The position numbers and the translations under genes are program-made. Shown one piece after another: positions 1 through 7,499 of a DNA stretch of 24,158 nucleotides. The stretch covers positions 27,068 through 51,225 of the forward strand of contig CAJUEF010000010.1 of NCBI GenBank assembly GCA_910585035.1, read 5' to 3'. How positions within the stretch are numbered: position 1 is the stretch's first letter; each line of letters opens with the position of its first letter. Below the pieces are notes generated by a model. That model was given only the letters and a program-made list of their open reading frames with translations. It did no database searches and was not told where the DNA came from. The DNA comes from an uncultured Christensenellaceae bacterium (GTDB taxonomy: Bacteria > Bacillota > Clostridia > Christensenellales > MGBC116941).

Positions 1-903
1 AAAATATCCATTTAGCTTTGTTTTCATTTCATTTCCTTCAATCATCACAATGTTACATAAAGGAATTGCCTTTTCTGCAACCTCTTTATTTACTATACCA
101 TAGGTCTCCACGAGCTTAGCCGCTTCCTCTACATTTGTATTTACATAATTTACAGACTGTTTGTATTCGTTTAAAAAGCTGTCTAAATCTGTCTTTCTGT
201 TTTCTGCTATTTCCTTTCTAACAAGCACAACTCCTGTTACCAGTGCGCTGTCTTTACTTGCCTTTTCCCATTCTTCTGTAAGATTAAGGGCAATTCTAAG
301 CTCAGGATTTTTTTGCAGCACAGTAGTCACATAAGGCTGGGGTAACACAGCAATAGACGCCCTATCCGCAATAATTTCACTTGCTGCTTCCGTTGCTTCA
401 GATTTATATTCTATTGTTAAATCGCTGCTTGGATTAATACCGTTTTGAGACAATATATAATTAAAAGCATATTCCGGTGTTGTTCCCTTACCTGTTGAAA
501 TAACAGTTTTTCCTTTTAAATCATTTATGGATTTAACTGTTTCACCCTTTTCAACAACATACAAAACGCCAAGTGTGTTTATACCTGCAATCTTAACTTT
601 TCCTTCCGTTTTATTGTACAGCACAGAAGCCAAATTAGCCGGCACAAGAGCAATATCCGCTTCACCTTTAGTTATCTTGCCAACTGCCTCATCTGCTGTT
701 CCAAGCATTTCATAAGAATTATTTTTGTTATCCTCCATCATTTTCACAATTCCCATGGAAGTGGGTCCTTTAAGGCTTACAACTTTAAAGCCCCCATAAG
801 TATTGGTGCTATCCTTTTGCGTTTCACCTTGTGTATTGCTTTTTGCACATCCTGTAAATAACAGCAGTGCAACTGCTAATGTAAGCGCTAATATTTTTTT
901 CAT
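1..903 (-). CDS. ABC transporter solute-binding lipoprotein, partial (C-terminus beyond window)
   Basis: The frame is open from ATG at 901-903 to the left edge, giving 301 codons without a stop. The start has a GGGGG ribosome binding site. The N-terminus is a lipoprotein signal peptide: MKK, a hydrophobic stretch, then the lipobox LFTGC with the lipidated cysteine at residue 19. The mature part looks like a periplasmic-binding-protein type 2 fold of the NMT1/SsuA class. It has a KGPTSMG segment near residue 45, a short GEADIALVPAN stretch of the kind seen in such proteins, and DLKGKTV near the domain hinge. Such proteins deliver sulfonates, nitrate or pyrimidine precursors to an ABC permease, but the substrate cannot be read from sequence. 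The permease and ATPase genes would lie left of the window. Family is fairly sure, substrate unknown. Confidence 0.8.
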   Translation of the reverse strand, partial: MKKILALTLAVALLLFTGCAKSNTQGETQKDSTNTYGGFKVVSLKGPTSMGIVKMMEDNKNNSYEMLGTADEAVGKITKGEADIALVPANLASVLYNKTEGKVKIAGINTLGVLYVVEKGETVKSINDLKGKTVISTGKGTTPEYAFNYILSQNGINPSSDLTIEYKSEATEAASEIIADRASIAVLPQPYVTTVLQKNPELRIALNLTEEWEKASKDSALVTGVVLVRKEIAENRKTDLDSFLNEYKQSVNYVNTNVEEAAKLVETYGIVNKEVAEKAIPLCNIVMIEGNEMKTKLNGYF

Positions 904-961
904 AATTTCCCCCCGTCAGTTTATTAAAAACTTTAAATGTTTATAGATATTAATTATGTAA

Positions 962-990
962 AGTTTACCACCCCATTCATTAAAAGTAAA
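962..990 (-). promoter_or_regulatory. Putative sigma-A promoter for the solute-binding protein gene
   Basis: On the minus strand a TTTACT -35 box (985-990) and a TAAACT -10 box (962-967) are 17 bases apart, with a TG one base before the -10 (extended -10). It is the best match between the divergent genes and points at the ATG at 903. Confidence 0.45.
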
Positions 991-1002
991 GAATGCTTTT
1001 TG

Positions 1003-1020
1003 TTTGTTTATTTAAACAAA
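1003..1020. promoter_or_regulatory. Palindrome upstream of the solute-binding gene promoter
   Basis: TTTGTTTA and TAAACAAA form a perfect inverted repeat around a two-base centre, 13 bases beyond the -35 box of the leftward promoter. Its place suggests a regulator site for the transporter. No regulator gene adjoins it in this window, and the A/T-rich background makes chance palindromes common. Confidence 0.3.
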
Positions 1021-1076
1021 GCAAAAAAATAATAAAATAGAACCACGCTGAAGAATAAAAAATGTCGAAGTATGTC

Positions 1077-1105
1077 TTTACAAATATATAACTGTATGCT
1101 ATAAT
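1077..1105 (+). promoter_or_regulatory. Sigma-A promoter for the membrane protein at 1201
   Basis: TTTACA (1077-1082), a 17-base spacer and a consensus TATAAT (1100-1105) preceded by TGC (extended -10). The predicted transcript starts near 1112, leaving a leader of about 90 bases before the GTG at 1201. Confidence 0.7.
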
Positions 1106-1200
1106 TAGCGTAAATTTATATGCCTAATACACTATAAGTATTAATTATAAATTTCTTTGTGAAATATATTCGGGGGAATATGTTTTAGGAGTGAATTGCC

Positions 1201-1578
1201 GTGTATAGACCTAAAGGGTTTTATTTTTGGCTCATTGGTTTATCATTATTATTACCTTTAATGGAACTTATAGTTTTTTCCATAATATACAACTCTTTTA
1301 TTGAACTTGCCGCTAGAATTTCCGCATGTTATATTCCAATAAGCATTATTTCCGGTATTTTTCTTTTATATTTAATGATGAGTACCAGCAATAAAAGTGG
1401 TAAAAAATATGTATTTTGCGGTTATATAATATCCATGTGTGTCACAATTGCTGTCAGCGTGTTTTTAAAAAACATTCCGCAATGGATAGTTGCAAACTTT
1501 ATCGGCGGCGTAATACTAATAGGCGGAACACTCCTTGCTTATATAACTAAACCACGAAACAATCCTTTTTATATTTAA
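1201..1578 (+). CDS. Small four-helix integral membrane protein, function unknown
   Basis: This 125-residue protein starts at GTG with an AGGAG box nine bases upstream. Four hydrophobic stretches are visible at about residues 8-28, 42-60, 73-91 and 94-113, with a short basic loop (SNKSGKK) between helices two and three and a basic C-terminal tail. No catalytic motif or recognisable family signature was seen. It is a single-gene unit: its own strong promoter lies at 1077-1105 and a hairpin terminator follows at 1608-1634. The neighbouring gene on the left is divergent and the one on the right is convergent. I do not recognise the family. Confidence 0.7.
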   Translation: MYRPKGFYFWLIGLSLLLPLMELIVFSIIYNSFIELAARISACYIPISIISGIFLLYLMMSTSNKSGKKYVFCGYIISMCVTIAVSVFLKNIPQWIVANFIGGVILIGGTLLAYITKPRNNPFYI

Positions 1579-1607
1579 AAATTTTTTATTTAAAATCCGT
1601 AACAAAA

Positions 1608-1634
1608 AAGAGACTGATTAAAAATCAGTCTCTT
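1608..1634. terminator. Bidirectional intrinsic terminator
   Basis: A 12-base-pair perfect stem (AAGAGACTGATT with AATCAGTCTCTT) closes a three-base AAA loop. A-rich sequence lies on the left and T-rich on the right, so it can end both the rightward gene (stop at 1578) and the leftward PopT-like gene (stop at 1644). Confidence 0.85.
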
Positions 1635-1643
1635 CTTTATCAT

Positions 1644-2501
1644 TTAAAGCAATTCAGAAGCCTTTTCTTGTTCTTCCTTATCTTTCTCTTTTTTCTCGTT
1701 CTTTTTATCCATTATATTAAAATAGAAAGTAATGCTAAAGCCAATTATAAGTAGTATAAAAGGAATAATTCCATCAGCTGAAAAGCTATAGCCCGGATAT
1801 ACCAGCATAAGAGAGCCAAGCACAAAACCAAGAATTCCTGAATAAGTGTAATTCCCATATTTATAAATAAACCTGTGTATTATTTTCGCGCATCCAAACA
1901 CACCAATAATACAGCCTATACCAAGTGCGCACAAAAGCAGAAAATTAAATTCTGCAATTATTCCCATAACTTTTCCATAAGCTCCAATAAACATTAAAAC
2001 AAAGGAGCCGCTTATCCCGGGAATAAGCATACAAGCCGCTCCAATAGCTCCATACACCATCATCATAATTATATTATATAAAGTGCCACCATTAAGCTGG
2101 GTTGACGCTCCACCCTCCGGAGAAACAAAGTGCATAAAAACCATAACACCAAAGCATATGGCGAAAGGAATTACAGTAAAAGGGTTAAACTTTGGAGTAA
2201 CGGCTTTCCCGTATATCATTGGCACACTTCCCATGATTACTCCTAAAAAGAAAAATCCCGTGTCAACCGGGTAATGCTCCAGCAAAAATACCATGAGCTT
2301 TGCAAAGCCAAGAATTCCAACCCCAAGACCTGCAGCAAGAAATACAACAAACTTCCAGTCTTCCTTAATTTTAGTTCTAAACTGACTTATAAGACCAATA
2401 AGCTTATCATATATGTTAAATGAAACCGCTATTGTTCCGCCGGAAACTCCGGGAATAACATTAGCTATTCCCATAATTATGCCTATAAAAAAATTTTTCA
2501 T
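1644..2501 (-). CDS. popT: DUF368 / PopT-type undecaprenyl-phosphate translocase
   Basis: This 285-residue polytopic membrane protein has two internally related halves. Each carries the DUF368 hallmark of a helix broken by Pro-Gly: NVIPGVSGGT near residue 13 and MLIPGISGS near residue 155. Established knowledge: DUF368 proteins (PopT) and DedA proteins (UptA) return undecaprenyl phosphate across the membrane for reuse in wall and glycan synthesis. The C-terminus is a charged tail rich in Lys and Glu. I chose ATG at 2501, not the TTG at 2528, because CAGGAG sits seven bases before 2501. The gene is monocistronic, with its own promoter at 2546-2574 and the terminator at 1608-1634. The symbol is by family, not by a characterised orthologue. 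Confidence 0.88.
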   Translation of the reverse strand: MKNFFIGIIMGIANVIPGVSGGTIAVSFNIYDKLIGLISQFRTKIKEDWKFVVFLAAGLGVGILGFAKLMVFLLEHYPVDTGFFFLGVIMGSVPMIYGKAVTPKFNPFTVIPFAICFGVMVFMHFVSPEGGASTQLNGGTLYNIIMMMVYGAIGAACMLIPGISGSFVLMFIGAYGKVMGIIAEFNFLLLCALGIGCIIGVFGCAKIIHRFIYKYGNYTYSGILGFVLGSLMLVYPGYSFSADGIIPFILLIIGFSITFYFNIMDKKNEKKEKDKEEQEKASELL

Positions 2502-2545
2502 TTTAAATCTCCTGCCATAAGCTGGCAACGTCTATTTTTAGAGAT

Positions 2546-2574
2546 ATTATATCAAACTGCATTTCATTATTCAA
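2546..2574 (-). promoter_or_regulatory. Strong sigma-A promoter for the DUF368 gene
   Basis: Minus strand: TTGAAT (2569-2574), a 17-base spacer and TATAAT (2546-2551) preceded by TGA (extended -10). Transcription would start near 2539, giving a leader of about 40 bases. Confidence 0.8.
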
Positions 2575-2586
2575 TATAAGTTTTGT

Positions 2587-2629
2587 TAAAAAACCTCTTT
2601 ACCTTTCTTTTAGAAAAAAGAAAGGTAAA
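2587..2629 (-). terminator. Intrinsic terminator of the cdaA-acpS operon
   Basis: A 14-base-pair perfect stem (2598-2611 with 2616-2629) and four-base loop lie about 65 bases after the acpS stop. On the minus strand a short GAGG is followed by a run of six T (2588-2593). The stem is mostly A-T with three G-C pairs. Confidence 0.65.
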
Positions 2630-2693
2630 ACCATGGAAAATCTTTTTATCTATGCATCATTTACAAATGCCATTCTTTTTTAAAAATTGTGTC

Positions 2694-3026
2694 TCATTCA
2701 ATCACAGCAAAAGCTACAGCATATTCCCTTTCATGGGATATAGACAAAAAAACATTTTCTGATTTCATATCTTTTAACCTTTGGTTTCCGTTATTACTAA
2801 GCAATACTTTTGGTGCTCCAAGATAGTCATATATAATTTCAATATCTTTAAATGATATTTCCGATATACCACAGCCCATAGCCTTTAAAATTGCTTCCTT
2901 AGCAGCAAAAACACCTGCAAAATGCTCCGCATTTTTATATGCCTCACTACCTGTAAGCACCTTTGCCGCTAAACTCTCTTTCACCCTGCTAACCTTAACT
3001 ATATCAACGCCAGTTCCTTTAATCAT
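2694..3026 (-). CDS. acpS: Holo-[acyl-carrier-protein] synthase
   Basis: This 110-residue 4'-phosphopantetheinyl transferase moves phosphopantetheine from coenzyme A to the serine of acyl carrier protein, activating it for fatty-acid synthesis. The family signatures are visible: GTGVDIV with metal-binding Asp8, FAAKEAILKAMG with Lys43 and Glu44, and the C-terminal LSISHEREYAVAF. It is slightly shorter than the usual 118-126 residues; the segment between Asp8 and the FAAKEA motif is compact. I start it at ATG 3026 because GTGVDI must be N-terminal and AAGGAAAG precedes it. This start lies inside the end of recX (8-base overlap), so translation is probably coupled. It is the last gene of the operon. 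Confidence 0.93.
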   Translation of the reverse strand: MIKGTGVDIVKVSRVKESLAAKVLTGSEAYKNAEHFAGVFAAKEAILKAMGCGISEISFKDIEIIYDYLGAPKVLLSNNGNQRLKDMKSENVFLSISHEREYAVAFAVIE

Positions 3027-3654
3027 CTTTACTTTCCTTTTCCAAATTTTCATATACGTCTTTTGCAATACTGTAGTCAAAACCATGTCTGCCCATGGCT
3101 GCAATAAACTTATTCCTGCGCTTATAACAGTCCTCTTCTCTTAACGCACGCACATACGCTTTTCGTCCGTATTCCATAGCAGCGTTAATATTATCATCTT
3201 TGGAAATCTCACTCATTACCATCTCAATAGCTTCTTTATCCACTCCCTTTTGGTAAAGACGCTGTTTTACAGCAAAACTGCCATACCCTTTCTTTTGCAA
3301 ATACTCGACATATTCCGTTGCAAAAGCATAATCATCAATATATCCCCTTTTAATAAGCATGTCCATTGCAATTTCAATAACCGGTTTTTCAAAGCCCTTT
3401 TCCTTAAGCTTTTCTCTTAATTCCTTTTCTCCCCGAGAACGTATTGACAGCAAATAGCATCCTTTCATAAAGCACCTTTTACAATCATCTTCAAATATAA
3501 TTTTTTCCATTTGCTTATTGTCTATATTTAAACGGGGCTTTAACTTATATTCGAGAACAGTATCAAAAAAAAGCGCGCAAACAAATCCATCTTCACAGTA
3601 AATATTGCACCTATCCTTAGATTTTTTGCACGCCGCAATTTCAGTTATTATCAT
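3019..3654 (-). CDS. recX: RecX, regulator of RecA
   Basis: This 211-residue protein matches the RecX family, which binds RecA filaments and limits or modulates recombination and the SOS response. The N-terminal 60 residues resemble the beta-rich extension of Bacillota RecX. Three-helix repeats follow: the first around CYLLSIRSRGEKELREKLKEKG (a long match, so given by position, residues 66-87), the second around RGYIDDYAFATEY (residues 103-115) and the third near the C-terminus. The ATG overlaps the stop of the upstream ATPase gene in an ATGA arrangement, and the end overlaps acpS. recA is not nearby. RecX in a c-di-AMP synthase operon is unusual. Confidence 0.88.
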   Translation of the reverse strand: MIITEIAACKKSKDRCNIYCEDGFVCALFFDTVLEYKLKPRLNIDNKQMEKIIFEDDCKRCFMKGCYLLSIRSRGEKELREKLKEKGFEKPVIEIAMDMLIKRGYIDDYAFATEYVEYLQKKGYGSFAVKQRLYQKGVDKEAIEMVMSEISKDDNINAAMEYGRKAYVRALREEDCYKRRNKFIAAMGRHGFDYSIAKDVYENLEKESKDD

Positions 3655-4316
3655 AAATTAGGCTCCATAAACCTGTTAATAATCATAGTTTTTCCATTAT
3701 ATCCTGTCTCATTTATAAACGCCTTTAAAGCTTCCTTTTCCCCGCACGTAAGCACAACAGGCACACCTGTTTTTTCAGATACTTCGTTTATAATGTCGTA
3801 ACCCTCTATAAGCTCCCTGCCTGTGCTGTCATAGGACATATTACTGTTATGTATAATTCCGTTTATCCTCATTGAACTTCCGGTTTCAATTTGATTCATC
3901 ATATCAATTATGCTGCTAACATTCTTTGTAAAAGGCCTTTTGGTATTTACAACAAAAAATAACTTTCCTCCGTTTTCTCCCATTTTATGGCGGTACTGAC
4001 CAAGAGCTTTGGAACCAACCTGGTCACCTCCGGCATCCAATATATAGTTTATATCCTTATATACGAAATATCCGCCCACCTTTGGTGAAAGCATAGGAGA
4101 ATCCACATTGGTATTTGCAAGAACAGGAGCAATTACTTCAACACCAAAATTTTCCATTTCCTTTATTTTTTCGCTGCTTCTAAAATACGGATTTACAATA
4201 TCCAAATCAGCTAGAACCGTCTTTCCCTTTTTACTTAAATGAGACGCAATATTAAGAGCTATCTCCGTTTTACCACTTCCATATGCGCCAACTAACGCTA
4301 TTAAATATCTGTTCAA
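3651..4316 (-). CDS. P-loop ATPase of the MinD/ParA-like (SIMIBI) class, function unknown
   Basis: In this 221-residue soluble protein a Walker A loop, GAYGSGKT, occupies residues 10-17. It is followed by ADLDIVNPYF (36-45), where the aspartates stand as in SIMIBI-class switch I regions, and by a Walker B-like LDAGGD (93-98). The deviant MinD/ParA lysine (KGGxGK) is absent, so it is not a typical ParA. FFVVNTKRPF (120-129) and the INGIIHNSN segment resemble the nucleotide-base-reading strands of SIMIBI NTPases. No membrane-targeting helix is clear. It overlaps cdaR upstream and recX downstream by four bases each, so it belongs to this operon. The role is unknown; a link to c-di-AMP or envelope work is inference from context only. 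Confidence 0.72.
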   Translation of the reverse strand: MNRYLIALVGAYGSGKTEIALNIASHLSKKGKTVLADLDIVNPYFRSSEKIKEMENFGVEVIAPVLANTNVDSPMLSPKVGGYFVYKDINYILDAGGDQVGSKALGQYRHKMGENGGKLFFVVNTKRPFTKNVSSIIDMMNQIETGSSMRINGIIHNSNMSYDSTGRELIEGYDIINEVSEKTGVPVVLTCGEKEALKAFINETGYNGKTMIINRFMEPNL

Positions 4317-5287
4317 TTTTGATTCTCCATATCATTTCTAATATTTACGCTTACTTTAACAGTGTTATTACCCACAAGGGTCACACCTTCTACCTGTTTA
4401 ATAGTAGCGTCTGAAACTATGTTTGTTTTCGTCCCTGCAATGCTTATTCCTTCTACACTAAGGGAGTTAATCTTATTAAGTACATCACGTTTACCTACAA
4501 TATCAATTTCATAAACACTTTGTTCAATATTGCTCACTGAGTATCCCGATGCAGGACTTCCCTCAATAGCCCCCTGAACATCCACACTTACAGTCTTTTT
4601 GCTAAACACATCTATAGATACAATGGATGACTGGGCGTTAAGACCGGTTACCTCATTGTTGTTTTCATCTACATATACTAGAGGAATGCTTGATTCGTAA
4701 ACGTGGTTAGGGTTTTCCTCATAAGCCTGTATAATCCTGTTTGTATTTATATTCAGTATTGCTCTTGAAACCTTTTGCACGTTACTTTGACCGCCGGTAA
4801 TGGTCACTCTGTCGCTTTGGGCTTTTGCTTCGCTAATCCAATAGTTATCAGGTATATCCGTATCATAAAGAATTTCCACAGGCACCTGTTTTTCAACATA
4901 TTCTTCAACAGTTACTTTAATTTTAGAAGGCGAAAAGGATTTAACAACAACAGAACCATTGTTAGAAAAAGTATTAACAACAAATTCATATTCTCCCGGC
5001 TCGGTAATACTGTTTAAATCCACATAAGCATTTAAATTATTTACGCTTATATAATCAACAATATTAACGGCGCCTTCAATACGGACTGTCCCTGATTCCT
5101 TGGATTTTTCAGTAATAACCAGTCCTCTTTCTATAACATTTTCCGTTCCTCTAAATGTTACAGGCACATTCCGTATATCCGCAACTCTTGTGGTATTGCT
5201 GTCTGCCATAACAAAAGCCCAAAATATAAATGCAAAAAAAACGGATATTAAAATTGTAAAGCCCTTGTTTTTAAAATCTATCTTCAT
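4313..5287 (-). CDS. cdaR: CdaR/YbbR-domain regulator of the diadenylate cyclase
   Basis: The protein has 324 residues. An N-terminal signal anchor (about residues 9-28, FTILISVFFAFIFWAFVMA) is followed by an extracytoplasmic part made of repeated YbbR beta domains; four repeats can be traced by recurring 'PV...G' starts and 'V.V..' ends. CdaR is known to bind CdaA and tune c-di-AMP output. The start overlaps the 3' end of cdaA by 17 bases, with AGGAG eleven bases upstream of the ATG, so expression is coupled. The usual third gene of the module, glmM, does not follow; the next gene is a P-loop ATPase. Confidence 0.88.
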   Translation of the reverse strand: MKIDFKNKGFTILISVFFAFIFWAFVMADSNTTRVADIRNVPVTFRGTENVIERGLVITEKSKESGTVRIEGAVNIVDYISVNNLNAYVDLNSITEPGEYEFVVNTFSNNGSVVVKSFSPSKIKVTVEEYVEKQVPVEILYDTDIPDNYWISEAKAQSDRVTITGGQSNVQKVSRAILNINTNRIIQAYEENPNHVYESSIPLVYVDENNNEVTGLNAQSSIVSIDVFSKKTVSVDVQGAIEGSPASGYSVSNIEQSVYEIDIVGKRDVLNKINSLSVEGISIAGTKTNIVSDATIKQVEGVTLVGNNTVKVSVNIRNDMENQN

Positions 5288-6125
5288 TGTTTTTCTTTCT
5301 CCTGATAAAGGACAGGGAAGCCAGCTTTTTTTTCTCTTCTTCCGTACCGTAAAGTTTTAAAAGGGCGTCATTTATCGCCTTTTTATCTAAATAACGGATT
5401 AGCTTTCCCTCCTGAGCGCTTGAAATAACTCCTGTCTCCTCAGATACAATAAAAGTGATACTGTCTGAATGCTCTGAAATCCCAAGGCCCGCACGGTGAC
5501 GGGTGCCCAGCTCCTTTGATATTGTCATATTATCGCTAAGAGGAAGAATGCATCCGGCTGCAACTATTCTGTCCTCACTAATAATAACAGCTCCGTCATG
5601 AAGAGGTGTATTGGGCTCAAATATATTAAGTATAAGCGGAGTGCATATATCAGCATTTATAACAGTACCGGTATTTATAATATCAGAAAGAGAACTTCTT
5701 TGCTGTATAACAATTAAAGCGCCTATTTTCCTTTTAGAAAGCTCCAAAAGAGCCGTAGTCAACTGTCCTATTATCCTTTGAGCCTCTGTTTCCACATTTA
5801 TTTTGTTAAAAACACTTCCTCTGCCTATACCTTCAAGGGCCTTTCTAAGCTCGGGCTGAAAAAGGATTAAAGCCAAAATTACTCCCGATTGCAAAAGAGT
5901 GCTTAATATCCAGCTAACTGCAGAAAGTTTAAAAAAGTCTGCAAGTATCGCTGCAATAAGCACCACGCCTATTCCTTTAAAAACCTGAACGGCGCGGGTC
6001 TCACGAATTGCCTGGAGCAGCTTGTATATGCAAACTGCAATTATTAATATGTCAACGATATCTCGAATGCCAAATTGCTTTAACGCCTGAAAAAAATTGA
6101 GAAATACCGAAGATATGATTTCCAT
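5271..6125 (-). CDS. cdaA: CdaA diadenylate cyclase (c-di-AMP synthase)
   Basis: This 284-residue protein makes cyclic di-AMP from two ATP at the membrane. Three transmembrane segments lie in residues 20-90. The DAC domain then runs to about 240, with the catalytic DGA at 177-179 (LHDGAVII) and the GTRHRAG motif at 207-213, both intact. c-di-AMP is essential in many Bacillota for potassium and osmolyte control and wall integrity. The start ATG has GAGGT six bases upstream. It follows a mini-WYL protein by 18 bases and overlaps cdaR. Confidence 0.95.
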   Translation of the reverse strand: MEIISSVFLNFFQALKQFGIRDIVDILIIAVCIYKLLQAIRETRAVQVFKGIGVVLIAAILADFFKLSAVSWILSTLLQSGVILALILFQPELRKALEGIGRGSVFNKINVETEAQRIIGQLTTALLELSKRKIGALIVIQQRSSLSDIINTGTVINADICTPLILNIFEPNTPLHDGAVIISEDRIVAAGCILPLSDNMTISKELGTRHRAGLGISEHSDSITFIVSEETGVISSAQEGKLIRYLDKKAINDALLKLYGTEEEKKKLASLSFIRRKKNNEDRF

Positions 6126-6143
6126 ATATCTACCTCTGTTTAC

Positions 6144-6356
6144 CTATTGCAAAAACTGTGCGGACAAAATATTTTCAATAATAAAATATCTGTATCTCTC
6201 TCTTAAAAAACAATAGGCATAAATACGGTCATTCTCCAGCCGCACTACCTTCACCTTACGTCTGGAGATTCCGTTTTTGCCCATATACATAATAACCACA
6301 GGTTTATTTAATTCAAGGGACAGCCTTAATATTTTTTCCAAAAACCAAATCCTCAC
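6144..6356 (-). CDS. Stand-alone mini WYL-like domain protein
   Basis: This is a 70-residue protein at the head of the cdaA operon. The pattern VVIMY...G..SRRKV...L...IYAYC.LRERYRYF.I.NI matches the core of WYL domains (beta strands ending in 'ayC..R...R.F.l..I'), which in other proteins sense nucleotides or nucleic acid. No HTH or other domain is attached. The listed start is GTG at 6356 with AAGGAAG very close to it. An alternative is TTG five codons in, preceded by GAGGA at better spacing. The family assignment is from pattern only. Confidence 0.6.
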   Translation of the reverse strand: MRIWFLEKILRLSLELNKPVVIMYMGKNGISRRKVKVVRLENDRIYAYCFLRERYRYFIIENILSAQFLQ

Positions 6357-6405
6357 AGCTTCCTTTTTAATAGTATAGCACTTTTTATAAAATTAGAAAA
6401 CCCTT

Positions 6406-6435
6406 ATTATAAGCAGCCTTGTTCAAAATGCACAA
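6406..6435 (-). promoter_or_regulatory. Putative promoters of the WYL-cdaA-cdaR-recX-acpS operon
   Basis: Minus strand: TTGTGC (6430-6435), 18 bases, consensus TATAAT (6406-6411). A second TATACT with a preceding TGC (extended -10) lies closer, near 6375-6380. It would leave a leader of only about ten bases before the GTG, so the upstream pair is preferred. Confidence 0.5.
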
Positions 6436-6524
6436 AAAGTTTAGCGAATAAAAGAACTTTTAAACAGCCTGTAATAAAAATATTAAGCTGCAATACCATT
6501 TTATACAATAAATCTTTAGCCTTT

Positions 6525-6551
6525 AAAAATTTATTATGTAAATAAATTTTT
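6525..6551 (-). terminator. Weak all-A/T hairpin at the end of the virion cassette
   Basis: AAAAATTTATT and AATAAATTTTT form an 11-base-pair stem with a five-base loop that overlaps the stop codon of the last phage gene. It contains no G-C pair, so termination is doubtful and phage transcription may run on into the cdaA operon. Confidence 0.3.
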
Positions 6552-7499
6552 CAGCTTGTTAATGGCATAGTTAACGCCGTATTGTGCCGCTTCAGTTGAA
6601 TATCTGCTTAAAAGGTCCGGTGCGCCTGTCTTTAAGGCGTTACGGTTTTGCTGAACATATTTTATCTTTTGTCCTCCGCTCATCTGTCCCCAAAGAGCCT
6701 CAACAGCTTCCCTGTCCACCCCTGTTTCCGGCTTATAAGTCGTACTCTTTGTTGTCTTTGTAGTAGTGGTTACAGTTACTTTTTTGGTATTTAAAGAATC
6801 AATATATTTTTGAACATTTAAATTATGCTTTTGCCTGTCCAAAAGCAGCTTACTGTAATTTTGATAAAGCCCATCGTTATATTTCTGCGCATCAAAAAGG
6901 GTTTTATCTCTTTCTTTCTCCATTTGCGATGTAAGCTTTGCTATTTCAAAATTACGCTGGGCATTGTATTTATCCTTAGAATTTTCAAATTTTATATATT
7001 CCTCCTTTATCCCCTGCTTTAACTGGTCTGTCTTTCGCTGTTTTTCCTCATTGACATAATTTATATCCCTTGTCATTTTTAAATTGTTTTCTTTTTTACT
7101 GTCAATAAGATAACTGCTTCTTCCCATACCTTTACTCATAGCGCTGTTCATAAGCTGCTTTTCATTATCCAAATAGCTTTCTTTAAGAGTGTTTATCCTC
7201 TGCCCGTAAACAGGATTAAGAGCAGATATACTGCTGTTAATAGCCGCAATATTAAAATCCCTTTCCTTTGCGCTGTTATTTATATATGTATCATACAGTC
7301 CGTTAAACCTGTTTTGAGCCTCTTTTAATATTTCTCCGTCAGTCTTAACACTTGGTTTATAGTATTCTGGCTCCTTTGGCGCACTCATAAAATATTTGGA
7401 ATAGTCCACTTTAGGACCGGCAACAGTCTTATATTCTTCCTTCACCGTTTTAGACGAAGAATAACTCGACCTGCTGCTTGCAATTTTCATTTTAGCCAT
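6534..7499 (-). CDS. Putative phage internal/ejection protein, coiled-coil rich
   Basis: This 321-residue protein is rich in Lys, Asn, Gln and Tyr, with a Ser-rich N-terminus (about residues 5-16) and a long charged helical part (about 70-230) that looks coiled-coil. It contains a GMGRSSYL motif near residue 125, then a Thr-rich linker (about 240-260) and a small helical C-terminal domain. There is no membrane segment. I use ATG at 7499 because GGAGGTGA lies five bases before it; the longer frame to 7523 lacks such a site. It overlaps the end of the upstream acidic-protein gene. By position at the end of a podovirus-like morphogenesis block it may be an ejection (internal virion) protein, as with P22 gp7/gp20/gp16. 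There is no direct family match, so the role is inference. Confidence 0.6.
   Translation of the reverse strand: MAKMKIASSRSSYSSSKTVKEEYKTVAGPKVDYSKYFMSAPKEPEYYKPSVKTDGEILKEAQNRFNGLYDTYINNSAKERDFNIAAINSSISALNPVYGQRINTLKESYLDNEKQLMNSAMSKGMGRSSYLIDSKKENNLKMTRDINYVNEEKQRKTDQLKQGIKEEYIKFENSKDKYNAQRNFEIAKLTSQMEKERDKTLFDAQKYNDGLYQNYSKLLLDRQKHNLNVQKYIDSLNTKKVTVTTTTKTTKSTTYKPETGVDREAVEALWGQMSGGQKIKYVQQNRNALKTGAPDLLSRYSTEAAQYGVNYAINKLKNLFT

Noticed and set aside
6357..6533. Search for att-like direct repeats between this spacer and 17592-17699
   Set aside because: Only A/T-rich matches of about eight bases (for example TATTATAA) were seen, which are expected by chance.
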